A DNA stretch of 64,000 nucleotides from Peribacillus deserti. GTDB lineage: Bacteria > Bacillota > Bacilli > Bacillales > DSM-1321. Shown here in pieces: positions 1-8,786 of this stretch (the stretch's first letter is position 1; every line of letters starts with the position of its first letter). The DNA lies in assembly GCF_002863585.1 (NCBI RefSeq), contig NZ_PGUY01000010.1, positions 1 to 64,000 of the forward strand, read 5' to 3'. The position numbers and the translations under genes were made by a program. Below the pieces are notes generated by a model. The model ran no database searches. It was given only the letters and a program-made list of their open reading frames with translations, and was not told the origin of the DNA.

Positions 1-281
1 TAAGGGCGACTAAGCTTCTGTCTTCGCTATCGCTTGCCAATCAGCAAGTCTTCTTTATCAGGTGTCTGCTTTTCTTTTAGTGTTTTGCCTATACTTAAAA
101 AAGATGACCATTCAGCTTTTGGATGGATCTTTTCTTGAAAAGCACCGTCCTCTGCTTTTCGATCAGGTGAGACCCCACAGGCGATACGCCGAGGAGGCTC
201 ACCGCACGCCCCGCGGAAAGCGAGCACCTGGAACGGAAATCAACCTGCCATTAAAAAGCAACAAACTTTGCGAAAAGAGCC
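1..281. repeat. Dispersed intergenic repeat, family 1, copy A (left end outside window)
   Basis: This gene-less stretch shares its core (a GAGACCCC/GCCGAGGAGGCTCA module followed by CGCCCCGCGGAAAGCGAGC) and its right terminus (AACTTTGCGAAAAGAGCC) with the copies at 16793-17210, 42119-42336, 44012-44561 and 46782-47202. Short frames inside it are not credible genes because they match repeat sequence found elsewhere in unrelated contexts. The left end is cut by the window. Confidence 0.75.
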
Positions 282-317
282 TTTTTAATAGTTCGGTGAA
301 TCTCGAAAAAAGCCTTT

Positions 318-1418
318 CTATATCACTGACTTGATTTCATTAATGACTTTAATCGCGGCGAGATTATTTTTTACTTTATCGGTGATATCCTCATGCTTCA
401 TGATAACCTCTGTCCGCAGATCCTCGATAAAGTCTTTATGGATGAACCAGTCAGAATGAGTTCCAGCTTCAAATGGCCGGTCATTCCAGGCAGACGTGAG
501 AACGGGACTATATATTTTTTTACCTCTTTCTGCAAGGCTGTTAGTAAAAATGGTCTTCCAATAATCGGATCTTGAAGCAGTATGCTCAGTGTTTATAGAA
601 AATTTTGACACTCCCTCCAGTACATCCTTTTTATCAAATAATAGGCTGTACAGTTTTTTACCCGTAAGAATCCGCATAGCGGGATCAGCAAATCGCTCCA
701 CTGATAACCCTGTCAACTGATAAGGCCTGCCCAGCCTCTGCTTATATGGAAAAATAACCGTTGTGAATCCAAAAAACTCCTGAAGCTGAAAGTCCAGCCT
801 CGAAAGCAGCTCCGCATGCCCGAAGCGCTTTATAATTCGGTCCTCAATCATTCTCTGCTCGTTGATGATAAGGGCAATCGTCAGCATCTTTGAATTTCCT
901 TCTTTTAAAAATAAATCCCATATAGAATACATAAATCGGGATACATGAAAAATAGGCAGCAGACTTCGTAAAGATAAAGGCTTACGTTTAGCTTCTTCAT
1001 ATAGAAGAAGCTGAGGATATGCATCGGCAAATATTGCTGAATTTGCTCTTTCTAAAAAGATGAAATACGTTTCCTTTTCACTCTCGGTGAACAGATGATC
1101 CATTGCTGAGCCTCGTAAGTCCGTCATATGATATCCTCCATTACGAGAGACCATATGTGCTAAAAAGGCCCAATGAATCTCAGGGTTTCTTCGGTAATAG
1201 TCTAGATATGCTTTCGTTCTGGTCAGATTATTAAGATTATCTTCGGCGGTTTTATCCCGTATCTTCTTTACCAGACCTTTATCAGATGAGAGCAGAACAT
1301 TCGGGCCATCCTGTGTACTATAAAAATCTAGGTGCAATCGATTTGTTAAGCCTTCAAATTTCTCAATCTCTAAAATCGGCTGTTCCTTAAGTTCATGTTT
1401 TACAAACAGCTGCTGCAT
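318..1418 (-). CDS. DUF2515 family protein (YppC-like)
   Basis: The 366-residue product looks like the DUF2515 family typified by B. subtilis YppC; its biochemical role is not known. The sequence is rich in charged residues, with aromatic and hydrophobic helices in the middle (around residues 140-240), and no signal peptide or clear catalytic motif was seen. The first ATG lacks a strong ribosome binding site and an in-frame stop lies about 45 bases upstream, so the N-terminus is the least certain part. The gene sits alone between a dispersed repeat and the left end of an IS3 element 125 bases upstream of its start, so its upstream promoter region may have been altered by that insertion. Confidence 0.75.
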   Translation of the reverse strand: MQQLFVKHELKEQPILEIEKFEGLTNRLHLDFYSTQDGPNVLLSSDKGLVKKIRDKTAEDNLNNLTRTKAYLDYYRRNPEIHWAFLAHMVSRNGGYHMTDLRGSAMDHLFTESEKETYFIFLERANSAIFADAYPQLLLYEEAKRKPLSLRSLLPIFHVSRFMYSIWDLFLKEGNSKMLTIALIINEQRMIEDRIIKRFGHAELLSRLDFQLQEFFGFTTVIFPYKQRLGRPYQLTGLSVERFADPAMRILTGKKLYSLLFDKKDVLEGVSKFSINTEHTASRSDYWKTIFTNSLAERGKKIYSPVLTSAWNDRPFEAGTHSDWFIHKDFIEDLRTEVIMKHEDITDKVKNNLAAIKVINEIKSVI

Positions 1419-1594
1419 AAGACTTGTAAATGCTTGTAAGGAAATTATAAAAAATCACACCCTTTTGGCGGAATAAATGCTTTTTATTACTATATGAGTT
1501 TTTCACTGAATACGACTCCATACACAAACAGCCTAACCGTACTGAACTGCACCCTAATTGTTAGACATCATCAACAATTGGAGGTGCTTTTCTT

Positions 1595-2066
1595 ATGGCT
1601 AAATTTACGACCGAAGAGAAATTAAATGCTGTAAAGAGCTATTTAGAGGGGAAGAAAGTCAGAAATCTATTGCCGATTGTATTGGGGTAAATAGAGCTGT
1701 ATTTCAGAATTGGGTAAAGCAATATGAATTCCACGGAGAAAAGGCTTTTGAAAAAAGCTATACATCGTACAATGGGCAGTTTAAACTAAACGTACTTAAT
1801 TATATGTATAACAACGGGACGTCTCCGAATGAAGCAGCTGCGATTTTCAACATTCCTTCTCCAGGTATGATTCGTAAGTGGAGGATTCAATCCGAATCAC
1901 ATGGAATAGACGCCCTGAACCCAAGAAAAAGGGGCATCCAGCAATGAAGAAAGAAACAAAGAAATCTACACCGGTTGAAGGATCTGTCGAAGCACTAAAA
2001 GAGGAATTAGAACATTTACGTATGGAGAATGCATACTTAAAAAAACTGAATATTATTGGGTGAAAA
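1595..2066 (+). pseudogene. IS3-family transposase OrfA, frameshifted
   Basis: The start ATG follows a good GGAGGTGC ribosome binding site just inside the left inverted repeat. Translation gives MAKFTTEEKLNAVKSYLEG and then breaks; the helix-turn-helix continues in another frame (KSIADCIGVNRAVFQNWV, then SPNEAAAIFNIPSPGMIRKW), and a third frame supplies the leucine-zipper-like end (EALKEELEHLRMENAYLKK). At least two one-base deletions, near 1650 and near 1915, are needed to explain this. The shift into OrfB near 2050-2063 is the ordinary IS3 arrangement. The protein would bind the element ends; here it cannot be made intact. Confidence 0.8.
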
Positions 2067-2310
2067 ACTTTGATCGTCTGGATCCTGATGTAGAGAATAA
2101 GGAATTAATTCAATCGATATATGACGAACACGAGGGTCGTTTTGGCTACCGGCGAATTCGTGATGAACTTAGAAACCGTGGACGCAAAGTGAATCATAAA
2201 AAGGTTCAACGTATCATTACACAAAAACATATAAGGAGTGATTTAAAAAGTCACAAAAGACACTATAGGCCTAAACATCCCTTAACAGCTAATGTTTTTC
2301 TCCAGACAAT
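2060..2310 (+). pseudogene. IS3-family transposase OrfB, N-terminal fragment
   Basis: The frame encodes the conserved OrfB N-terminal region (IQSIYDEHEGRFGYRRIRDEL and VNHKKVQRIITQK, the HTH_21-type segment). Similarity to OrfB stops around LKSHKRHYRPKHPLTANV, near position 2300, after which the frame runs into AT-rich non-homologous sequence before a stop at 2419. The missing catalytic part reappears at 5122. This marks the left junction of the inserted amylase segment. Confidence 0.8.
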
Positions 2311-2460
2311 AAATATATATGTATATATTAATGTTAGTTTTTTTAATCTATCTAAAACCTTCAGCGAAAAGTTGAAAGTCTTTTCATTTCGCAATAGTAA
2401 AAATATTTTTCAAAATTGATAGATGTTTCATGTTCCCAATGGGCTCTATTAGTTTCAGAT

Positions 2461-2506
2461 AAAAAACAGCCAGTATGCTTCCGGGAATTTCGGGGCATAC
2501 TGGCTG
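2461..2506 (-). terminator. Rho-independent terminator of the amylase gene
   Basis: On the minus strand a 12-bp stem (CAGCCAGTATGC paired with GCATACTGGCTG) is followed directly by TTTTTT. It lies 38 bases past the amylase stop codon. Confidence 0.9.
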
Positions 2507-2543
2507 ATCTGTTAGCTATCTACTAGACACAAACTGGTAAAGT

Positions 2544-5000
2544 TTATGCAGCTTTCTTTCGAATATTCTTCTTTGGTTTTTTCACTTCAAAAATCTGTAC
2601 GGAGTTCGCTTTGCTCGTCACGTATACCTTGCCGTCTTCTGGCTGGATTACTTTATTTGTATTCAAAGCATTTTGTAGCGCTATGCCCGTTTGTCCATTC
2701 ATTAGTTTGTCTACCTCAATTTCTTTTTCTGTTCCCTTATTAATGATCACAATGAATTGGTCGTCCTTGTTGCTGCGCTCATAAACAATTGTATGGTCGT
2801 CTACGTACAATTCCTTGTATGTACCCGTACGAAGCACAGGCTCTGCATTACGCAAACGAATCAGTTTTGTGTAGTAATCCCTTAGCTCAGGATCTTGGTT
2901 TTCCTCATCCCACGGCATCATTTCTCTCCAATACCGGTCTTTCCATTCTGAAACCTCATTGTGGTCCCTGCTTTGGGATAGTCCAACTTCTGTTCCGTAA
3001 TAAATGACAGGAGCACCAGGCAACGTAAATTGCGCAGCCGCTGCCAGCATCAATTTATTTACATCTCCCCCTGATTCAAATAGGAAACGCGGCATATCAT
3101 GGTTATCCAAGAAAGTTGCCATGATATATTCCGGATGAAACATAGCTTGGTTATCGCGGATTGTCTGGCTAAAAAGCTTCATGGACTGTCCTTTAGCAAA
3201 TGTGTTGAGCAGCGCCCCCTGCATACTAAAATCAAGCGCGCCATCAAGTTTTCCTGAGTAGGAGTTTATCTTCTCACGACTGTCCCAAACCTCGCCAAAA
3301 ATGAACGCATTTGGTTTCATTTGCTTCACTGCATGACGGAAGTCCACCCAGAAGCTATAACTCGGTCCTTTCGCATAGTCGAGTCGGAAGCCATCAAAAT
3401 CAAGCTCTTTTAACCAGTACGGCACAACTGTCTTAAGCATATAATCCCTTGCTTGCGGATTATCATTGTTGAATTGCGGCAATTCACCAATGCCGTAAAA
3501 CGTCTCATATTTATTTGGCCATTCAATGAAGTTATACCACTGATAGTACGGGCTGTTAACGCCATTTTTCAGGGCATCTTGGAAGAACGGATGCTTGCTT
3601 GAGGTGTGGTTTGGCACTAAATCATATACAACCTTCATACCCTTCTTATGAGCTTCCTTGATGATGTTCTTCATGAGCTGCTCATCTCCAAAACGCGGAT
3701 CGATTTTTGTAAAATTCGCCGGGTGATAACCATGTGAATATGGGCCTTCATAAATTGGGGAAATCCAAATGGTATTTACACCAAGTTTTTTGATGTAATT
3801 GAGCTTTTGCTGTATGCCAGCCAAGTCACCACCCATCCAGCCTTTTAGGCGTTCATCGTAAGAGAGGTTCGGATCGACTGGTTCGTTGTTTTTTGAATTG
3901 CCATCCATGAACCGATCTACAAACACATGGTAGATGACCGCATCTTTCGCCCAGTCCGGTGTTTGATATTTGTCAACATAATATGCGAATTCCGTTGCGC
4001 CTTCTGGCGTTTGGCTGTTTGTATCCGCAAATTGCGAACCTTCTACGTTGCTGTTCCACACATCCACTTTGTACTTCACGCGCGTTTCATTTTTTTGTCC
4101 TGGTATTACACCTGTCAAAACAGAGCGTTTCAGCCCGTCAGCCAATTCCTTTGTGGAGACGACCTGCATTGGAACGATTTGACCTTTTGTCACAACTCCG
4201 CGTTTTCCAAACGGGGTGGAGCCATCCACTGTATAGTAAATACGCCCGTTATCGATTGGACCAAAATGGTCAACTGTTGTAGTTACCGTAACAGCTTCCT
4301 TCTTGCTAGGGATGAATGGCGTATAATTAAAGTTATGGGTTACGTTTTGGGCAACCGGTATCCCCTTCCAGTTTGTCACTACATCTTTCACCACGTGGTT
4401 TTCTTCGGAAAAGGCAGCTTGACGCACTTCATCTCTTACTTCCTTAAATTTTTCATCGCCAAGTGCGTAAAAATAAGTGAACGATGTTGCCGGTTCCCCG
4501 GTTAATGTCACCGTATAGGTTTGGTCTCCAACCCTTTTCATTTTGATGAGCGAATAATTAAAATTATTCAAACTTGTACCAATTGTAGGCGTTATCCAAT
4601 CCGGTGTGGACTTCGGGAGAGTTACTTGAAATGTGACCTTGCCCTGTTCCTCAACTAACCGTACATCTACGTTTCGCTCCTCATTCGGGTGATAAACAAA
4701 TACGTACTTGCCCGTTTGCGGTGGCACAAATTCTAGATTGCTGCCATCCATCCAGTTGTTATCTCTTACGTATTTGAATTCAAGCTTTTTCCCACCTTCA
4801 AGAGCAATTAAGTTACTTTTCCAAGTGCCATCCTCTTGTTTCAAGAGCGGGTTATTGTCGGATCCCCAATCAAGCGGAGCCAGGCTTCCTCTTAATACAA
4901 CCTTCTGATAATCCGCTGCTTCAACCAATTTTGGAAGTGATATCAAAATTACGTTGAGTAACATAACCAACGACATCACGACAGCCATTGTCCTTTTCAT
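2544..5000 (-). CDS. Secreted alpha-amylase family glycoside hydrolase (GH13)
   Basis: The 818-residue protein should cleave alpha-1,4-glucans outside the cell. The start at 5000 follows an AGGAGGAAGAGAA ribosome binding site and opens a Sec signal peptide (MKRTMAVVMSLVMLLNVILI, cleavage near VEAADY). Two beta-rich, starch-binding-like N-terminal domains (about residues 30-280) precede the GH13 barrel. The four GH13 regions are visible: VVYDLVPNH, GFRLDYAKG (nucleophile Asp), FIFGEVWD (acid Glu) and FLDNHDMPRF. A C-terminal beta domain ends in a lysine-rich tail. It is a stand-alone transcription unit with its own promoter, cre site and terminator, inserted in the opposite direction inside an IS3 element, which suggests acquisition by transfer. 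The exact specificity (alpha-amylase, neopullulanase or maltogenic type) cannot be read from the sequence. Confidence 0.93.
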   Translation of the reverse strand: MKRTMAVVMSLVMLLNVILISLPKLVEAADYQKVVLRGSLAPLDWGSDNNPLLKQEDGTWKSNLIALEGGKKLEFKYVRDNNWMDGSNLEFVPPQTGKYVFVYHPNEERNVDVRLVEEQGKVTFQVTLPKSTPDWITPTIGTSLNNFNYSLIKMKRVGDQTYTVTLTGEPATSFTYFYALGDEKFKEVRDEVRQAAFSEENHVVKDVVTNWKGIPVAQNVTHNFNYTPFIPSKKEAVTVTTTVDHFGPIDNGRIYYTVDGSTPFGKRGVVTKGQIVPMQVVSTKELADGLKRSVLTGVIPGQKNETRVKYKVDVWNSNVEGSQFADTNSQTPEGATEFAYYVDKYQTPDWAKDAVIYHVFVDRFMDGNSKNNEPVDPNLSYDERLKGWMGGDLAGIQQKLNYIKKLGVNTIWISPIYEGPYSHGYHPANFTKIDPRFGDEQLMKNIIKEAHKKGMKVVYDLVPNHTSSKHPFFQDALKNGVNSPYYQWYNFIEWPNKYETFYGIGELPQFNNDNPQARDYMLKTVVPYWLKELDFDGFRLDYAKGPSYSFWVDFRHAVKQMKPNAFIFGEVWDSREKINSYSGKLDGALDFSMQGALLNTFAKGQSMKLFSQTIRDNQAMFHPEYIMATFLDNHDMPRFLFESGGDVNKLMLAAAAQFTLPGAPVIYYGTEVGLSQSRDHNEVSEWKDRYWREMMPWDEENQDPELRDYYTKLIRLRNAEPVLRTGTYKELYVDDHTIVYERSNKDDQFIVIINKGTEKEIEVDKLMNGQTGIALQNALNTNKVIQPEDGKVYVTSKANSVQIFEVKKPKKNIRKKAA

Positions 5001-5024
5001 TTCTCTTCCTCCTATCCCTTTTCT

Positions 5025-5039
5025 AGTAAACGCTTTCAT
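5025..5039 (-). promoter_or_regulatory. Catabolite responsive element (CcpA site) of the amylase gene
   Basis: The minus strand reads ATGAAAGCGTTTACT, a close match to the cre consensus WTGNAANCGNWNNCW. It lies between the predicted transcription start (near 5045) and the ribosome binding site, a position typical of CcpA repression of amylase genes in bacilli. Function is inferred. Confidence 0.8.
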
Positions 5040-5051
5040 TGATGTGACTCT

Positions 5052-5080
5052 ATAATATTTGAATTATAGAAAGCAATCAA
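5052..5080 (-). promoter_or_regulatory. Sigma-A type promoter of the amylase gene
   Basis: On the minus strand TTGATT (5075-5080) and TATTAT (5052-5057) are separated by exactly 17 bases. Transcription would start near 5045, just upstream of the cre site. Confidence 0.65.
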
Positions 5081-5121
5081 CACTTAAATGATAATAAAGA
5101 AGGCCAATCAAGGAGATAAAA

Positions 5122-5556
5122 AACAATCTTTCGCCTGTACTGGACTTATTTAATGGTGAAATCATTTCATATACAATCGGTTCCAGGCCCACCTACTCAC
5201 TCGTTTCTATGATGTTAGAACAAGCTCTTGAACATTTAACAGATAGCGATCCCCTCCTTCTTCATTTTGATCAAGGCTGGCATTATCAAATGAAGCGATA
5301 TCGTCATGCCCTGTGTGAACGTGGAATAACGCAAAGTATGTCCCGCAAGGGAAACTGTTACGATAACGCTGTCATAGAAAATTTCTTTGGAATCTTGAAA
5401 TCGGAACTCTTGTATTTAAAGGAATTTGAAAGTGTATAACACTTTAAGCTAGAACTAGAAAAATATATAGAATACTATAATCACAAACGAATCAAGGCAA
5501 AACTAAAAGGCCTAAGCCCGGTTCAATACCGAGTTCAGACCTTACAGGCTGCCTAA
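5122..5556 (+). pseudogene. IS3-family transposase OrfB, C-terminal catalytic fragment
   Basis: The frame resumes OrfB at LSPVLDLFNGEIISYTIGS and continues through the rve integrase core with HFDQGWHYQ and SMSRKGNCYDNAVIENFFG, which hold the second Asp and the Glu of the DDE triad. It ends with [19 protein letters not shown], the usual IS3 C-terminus, and stops at 5556, eleven bases before the right inverted repeat. An in-frame TAA after KEFESV interrupts it. The segment has no start of its own. Confidence 0.85.
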
Positions 5557-5598
5557 TTAAAGAATCGTTTCTAACTTTACGGGGTCACTTCATGCTGG

Positions 5599-6294
5599 CT
5601 AGGCTGTTTTCTCCGAATTATCCTGAATCTGTTTTCTATTTTTCATATATTCAAATACCATTTCATAGAAGTGAAGCAATACAGCAATCACAATAAATCC
5701 AAGAGCATATCCTCCAAGAACATCTGATGGATAATGGACATTAAGATAAATCCGGCTTAATCCTACAAGAAGAATCATGATGAATGCTGCAGCCCAGATC
5801 AGGATCTTTAGCCCCTGGGACCTACAATATTTAGTCAGAAAATAAGCGGTCACAAAGTAGAAAATAAATCCAACCATAGCATGACCGGACGGAAAGCTAA
5901 AGCCCACCCCATCCACATCGGCTAAAATCGAGGGCCGTTCTCTGGCGATGAACCGTTTTACAAGCTTATTGATCTGATCTCCGCCTGCAACGGCAAGAAC
6001 CATAGCAGCCATCGCCAAATAATTTTTGCTTCTAAACCATAAAAACGCTAATACCAATAAAGTACCAAGGCCAATGATCGTTTTCGAACCAAATTCCGTT
6101 ATAAAAGTAAAAAATCCTGAAGCTGAATCTCCTGCAAAAGTCAGCAGCTGTTTCCGGAAGCTCTCATCCATTTGCAAATGTGACTCACTATATACCGCTC
6201 TTCCAATAATTAAGAAAATAATGACAGATAAGAACAGGAATCCTGCGAACACCATCGACAGCAGATTCATGCTCTTCTTTGCTTTGTCTTCCAT
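5599..6294 (-). CDS. PAP2-family membrane phosphatase
   Basis: This 231-residue integral membrane protein belongs to the PAP2 superfamily of lipid phosphatases (phosphatidylglycerophosphate or undecaprenyl-pyrophosphate type). The three signature motifs are present: KRFIARERP (KX6RP), SFPSGHAMVGF (PSGH) and GLSRIYLNVHYPSDVLGG (SRX5HX3D). Six membrane segments are likely. The start at 6294 is chosen over one ten codons upstream because it follows a GAGGAGAGAG ribosome binding site. It is monocistronic; its stop lies seven bases from the right end of the IS3 element, so that insertion occurred right behind the gene. The substrate cannot be told from the sequence. Confidence 0.9.
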   Translation of the reverse strand: MEDKAKKSMNLLSMVFAGFLFLSVIIFLIIGRAVYSESHLQMDESFRKQLLTFAGDSASGFFTFITEFGSKTIIGLGTLLVLAFLWFRSKNYLAMAAMVLAVAGGDQINKLVKRFIARERPSILADVDGVGFSFPSGHAMVGFIFYFVTAYFLTKYCRSQGLKILIWAAAFIMILLVGLSRIYLNVHYPSDVLGGYALGFIVIAVLLHFYEMVFEYMKNRKQIQDNSEKTA

Positions 6295-6579
6295 ACACTC
6301 TCTCCTCTTTACCTGTTCGTACAAAAAAGATTACCAGACCCGGTGGTTTTCAGGTATCGTACTCCTTATATGATATCCTTTAAAAAACATAAAGATGTTA
6401 TCTCAGTTTACTAAGAACGAGGGTAAAAACAAAGGCTAGGTATTTTTAATGAGCAGGCGGAACTTAATCGCACCGGAAGTTCGCCTTAGAAAAATGTCCT
6501 TTTTGAATACTTTTATTATTGGTTGTCGTCTTAGAAATAAATCTAATACTTACACTTACTAAAGTTTATTTCTTTACGA

Positions 6580-6611
6580 ATAAAAGAAAAGAAACGGCTT
6601 AGTCGTTTCTC
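6580..6611 (-). terminator. Terminator downstream of ecsC
   Basis: A stem of GAAACG with CGTTTC around a short loop is followed on the minus strand by a T-rich run (TTTTCTTTT). It lies about 150 bases past the ecsC stop and overlaps the end of a candidate micro-ORF. Confidence 0.6.
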
Positions 6612-6646
6612 TTAAGAAGGTAGAGTATTGCGAGCATTGCGAGCAT
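6599..6646 (-). CDS. Candidate 15-residue hydrophobic peptide
   Basis: A strong ribosome binding site (GGAGGAGAG) precedes an ATG that encodes MLAMLAILYLLKRND and stops inside the terminator stem. The product would be a short hydrophobic helix with a basic end. The open frame is very short and could be chance; the strong Shine-Dalgarno match and the tight fit with the terminator are the only support. It lies in the otherwise gene-less 6370-6762 interval, where nothing else was recognised. Confidence 0.3.
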   Translation of the reverse strand: MLAMLAILYLLKRND

Positions 6647-6762
6647 CTCTCCTCCACGCATCGGAATTATTCATGATACGGACAGTTTCACTATATCCAG
6701 AAAACTTTTTATCACAGAGAGTGGACTGTAGTACAGCATGCAGGCCAATAATTTTCTAATTG

Positions 6763-7470
6763 CTACCTCAATACCCTCATCCGATAGCAATTCATCGCCG
6801 TTTCACCGAGATGGTCGAGAAGGTTGTAGTTCGCATATGCACCTACGAACGCTCCGATACCGGGAACGAGCTGCAGCATTTTGACGAAGTCAATATAATC
6901 CCGGTATTCCTGCTGGAACACCCGCCAGTCTACTTCTTTTAGGGTATCTTTATGAGCATCCCAGTTTTCGATGATGGAGAATGTTTCTTTTTTACGTTCA
7001 TCACTGGAAAACGCAAGCTGAAATATATGAAGAATGAATAAGCGCTCTTCATATGATTTAACATTGAATCCATATAGACTTCCTGCCTCGAATAGGAACT
7101 TCATTTTGATTCCCAGGAGCAAGGGGAAATCGGCCAGACCGACGAGCAGTCCTGCTGCCCCCGTTCCGGCACCTTCCCACAAGGCGGTTTTGCGGTATCG
7201 TACCACAGCCTCTTTCACCTGCTTCTCTTTTTCTTCAAGAGACATTCCTTCAACTGGCTTTTCCTTTGTAGTCCAGTCAGAACCGGCCAATGTAACTTTA
7301 ACCATGTTTTTAATGCTGTCGGTAATCACTTCATGTGCTTTTTCTGGAATATAACTATTTATCTTTGTTTGAGCTTTTTTTGATATTCTATTTAGAATGG
7401 ATGAGCGGGTTTGCATTTTGCTTTTCCATTTATTTAATTCCTCGCTAATTTGCTGTTCATACGTATTCAT
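6763..7470 (-). CDS. ecsC: EcsC family protein
   Basis: The 235-residue product matches the EcsC family in length and sequence, including the glycine-rich hydrophobic stretch GAGTGAAGLLVGLADFPLLLG and the C-terminal PGIGAFVGAYANYNLLDHLG. The function of EcsC is not established; in B. subtilis it is the third gene of the ecs operon. The start follows GAAGGAG. It lies downstream of ecsB on the same strand, separated by a terminator-like hairpin and about 100 bases, so it may be partly uncoupled from ecsAB. Confidence 0.9.
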   Translation of the reverse strand: MNTYEQQISEELNKWKSKMQTRSSILNRISKKAQTKINSYIPEKAHEVITDSIKNMVKVTLAGSDWTTKEKPVEGMSLEEKEKQVKEAVVRYRKTALWEGAGTGAAGLLVGLADFPLLLGIKMKFLFEAGSLYGFNVKSYEERLFILHIFQLAFSSDERKKETFSIIENWDAHKDTLKEVDWRVFQQEYRDYIDFVKMLQLVPGIGAFVGAYANYNLLDHLGETAMNCYRMRVLR

Positions 7471-7532
7471 ATTGAACTCCTTCGTTTTGAATTAATAACT
7501 TACTACGTACGAATCATGCAAAGGTTTCAATG

Positions 7533-7562
7533 AAAAAAAGGCCAACAGGGTCATCGGCCTTT
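7533..7562 (-). terminator. Terminator behind ecsB
   Basis: On the minus strand AAAGGCC pairs with GGCCTTT across a 14-base loop and is followed by a T run. It separates ecsB from ecsC. Confidence 0.75.
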
Positions 7563-7568
7563 GAATCA

Positions 7569-8786
7569 TTATTTTATTTGCAGCTTATCCATTTTCTTTT
7601 TGGCATACACTGAGAAAATCAGTAAGAATAAAATCCCCGCAAAAAAACAAATCACAGCGTCGTTCATATACCCTGCCAGCGCGATTACCACTGCCAGTAA
7701 GATATTTTGTACAAGCAGGACCCGGTTTAAAAGTGATGCGGCGGCCCTTTTTTTCATAACCTCAGGTAGCGGATAGAGATTCAGCCAGATTTTCAAATCA
7801 TGATGCCGGGATATCGGCAGAATCTGAATCCCTGTCAAATAGAGAACGAATAGCAGAGTTAGGGCTTTTGCCCAGATGGAAACGAATAGGAAGCTCAAAA
7901 TGACCCCAATGACCGTCAGCCTGACGGTCAGGCCTAAGTAGTCATTCGATCTTAAATAAGTTCTGGCATAAAGGTACAAATACGATGATGAACCCTTGAA
8001 CTTAATCGGGGATAAAATCCAGTCGAGCCACTTCCTTCGGGCAACTTTTTCTTTTAACTTTGGTACATCCGTAAATAAGTTGGCCACTCTGTAGAAAGCT
8101 GACATCCTTTTCCCTTCAAGACTAATCAGCCGCTCCCATTTCAATGATTTTTTCCTGGTTTCACGATCAAAATACCAAAACAGCAATACTAATACCCCGG
8201 CAATAATCAGAGCGAAATAAAAGGGTGCTTCTGAAAAGAATAAATATAAACAAGCTATATTGAGACAAAGCCTGATAAGACGATCCGTCATGAGTGCTTC
8301 CGGCTGCTCATATCTTAAGATTCTCCATCTAATCTGAAGGTTCAAGAATTTTAAGACAGCCAGCAGAATAAAGGCAGTTAAAAAATCCCCCATTGATGCT
8401 CCGTTCACTCTTGCATGCATGGGCATAAAAGCTGCCAGGATCATTAATAAAAGATAAACTTGCATTACAAAACTGACTCTGATTGATTTTCTAAAATAAT
8501 GTGTCAGCTTAGTTTCTAACGGCAGCAGAAACACCACATCTGCCTCTTTTAAGAATGTCATTATCGGACTGCTCGTGACAGCCAGTCCAAGTAGTACAGC
8601 CATTATTAGGGCGGCTGGGAATTCGGGAGAGAGCGTTTTTACCCATTCACTGTAGTAAAAGCTCAAGCCGCCCACGGCAAAAATCATGACAAAAACAAGG
8701 TGTCCATTGAAAATATATTTAAGATATTTTCCAGTTTCCTTTGTAAATCCTCGAAATCGTTCCTGCCACAAAGCATCTTTATTCAT
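7569..8786 (-). CDS. ecsB: ABC transporter permease EcsB
   Basis: A 405-residue integral membrane protein that pairs with the EcsA ATPase. In B. subtilis Ecs is needed for normal protein secretion, competence and intramembrane proteolysis by RasP. About eight to ten hydrophobic segments are visible, in pairs such as residues 28-48 and 57-75 and a cluster at the C-terminus. Length and N-terminus (MNKDALWQERF) agree with the family. The start overlaps the end of ecsA by eight bases, which indicates translational coupling. Confidence 0.93.
   Translation of the reverse strand: MNKDALWQERFRGFTKETGKYLKYIFNGHLVFVMIFAVGGLSFYYSEWVKTLSPEFPAALIMAVLLGLAVTSSPIMTFLKEADVVFLLPLETKLTHYFRKSIRVSFVMQVYLLLMILAAFMPMHARVNGASMGDFLTAFILLAVLKFLNLQIRWRILRYEQPEALMTDRLIRLCLNIACLYLFFSEAPFYFALIIAGVLVLLFWYFDRETRKKSLKWERLISLEGKRMSAFYRVANLFTDVPKLKEKVARRKWLDWILSPIKFKGSSSYLYLYARTYLRSNDYLGLTVRLTVIGVILSFLFVSIWAKALTLLFVLYLTGIQILPISRHHDLKIWLNLYPLPEVMKKRAAASLLNRVLLVQNILLAVVIALAGYMNDAVICFFAGILFLLIFSVYAKKKMDKLQIK

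Larger units (their letters stand above)
1543..5592 (+). mobile_element. IS3-family (IS150-like) element split by an amylase gene
   Basis: The two ends are imperfect inverted repeats: the left begins TGAACTGCACCCTAATTGTT and the right, read inward, begins TGAAGTGACCCCGTAAAGTT, followed in both by AGA. The transposase reading direction is the same on both sides: OrfA and the N-terminal part of OrfB lie at 1595-2310, and the catalytic C-terminal part of OrfB at 5122-5556. Between them about 2.8 kb carrying an oppositely oriented amylase gene replaces what should be roughly 100-150 bases of OrfB. Several frameshifts and a nonsense codon show that the transposase is dead. No convincing target-site duplication was seen flanking the ends. 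Confidence 0.8.

Noticed and set aside
3927-4505. 192-codon plus-strand frame opposite the amylase
   Set aside because: It lies wholly antisense to the GH13 gene, has no ribosome binding site and gives a protein of unlikely composition rich in Cys, Phe and Arg.
1543-5592. Two independent IS3 copies forming a composite transposon
   Set aside because: Each side holds only one end and complementary parts of one transposase, so it is a single split element rather than two copies.
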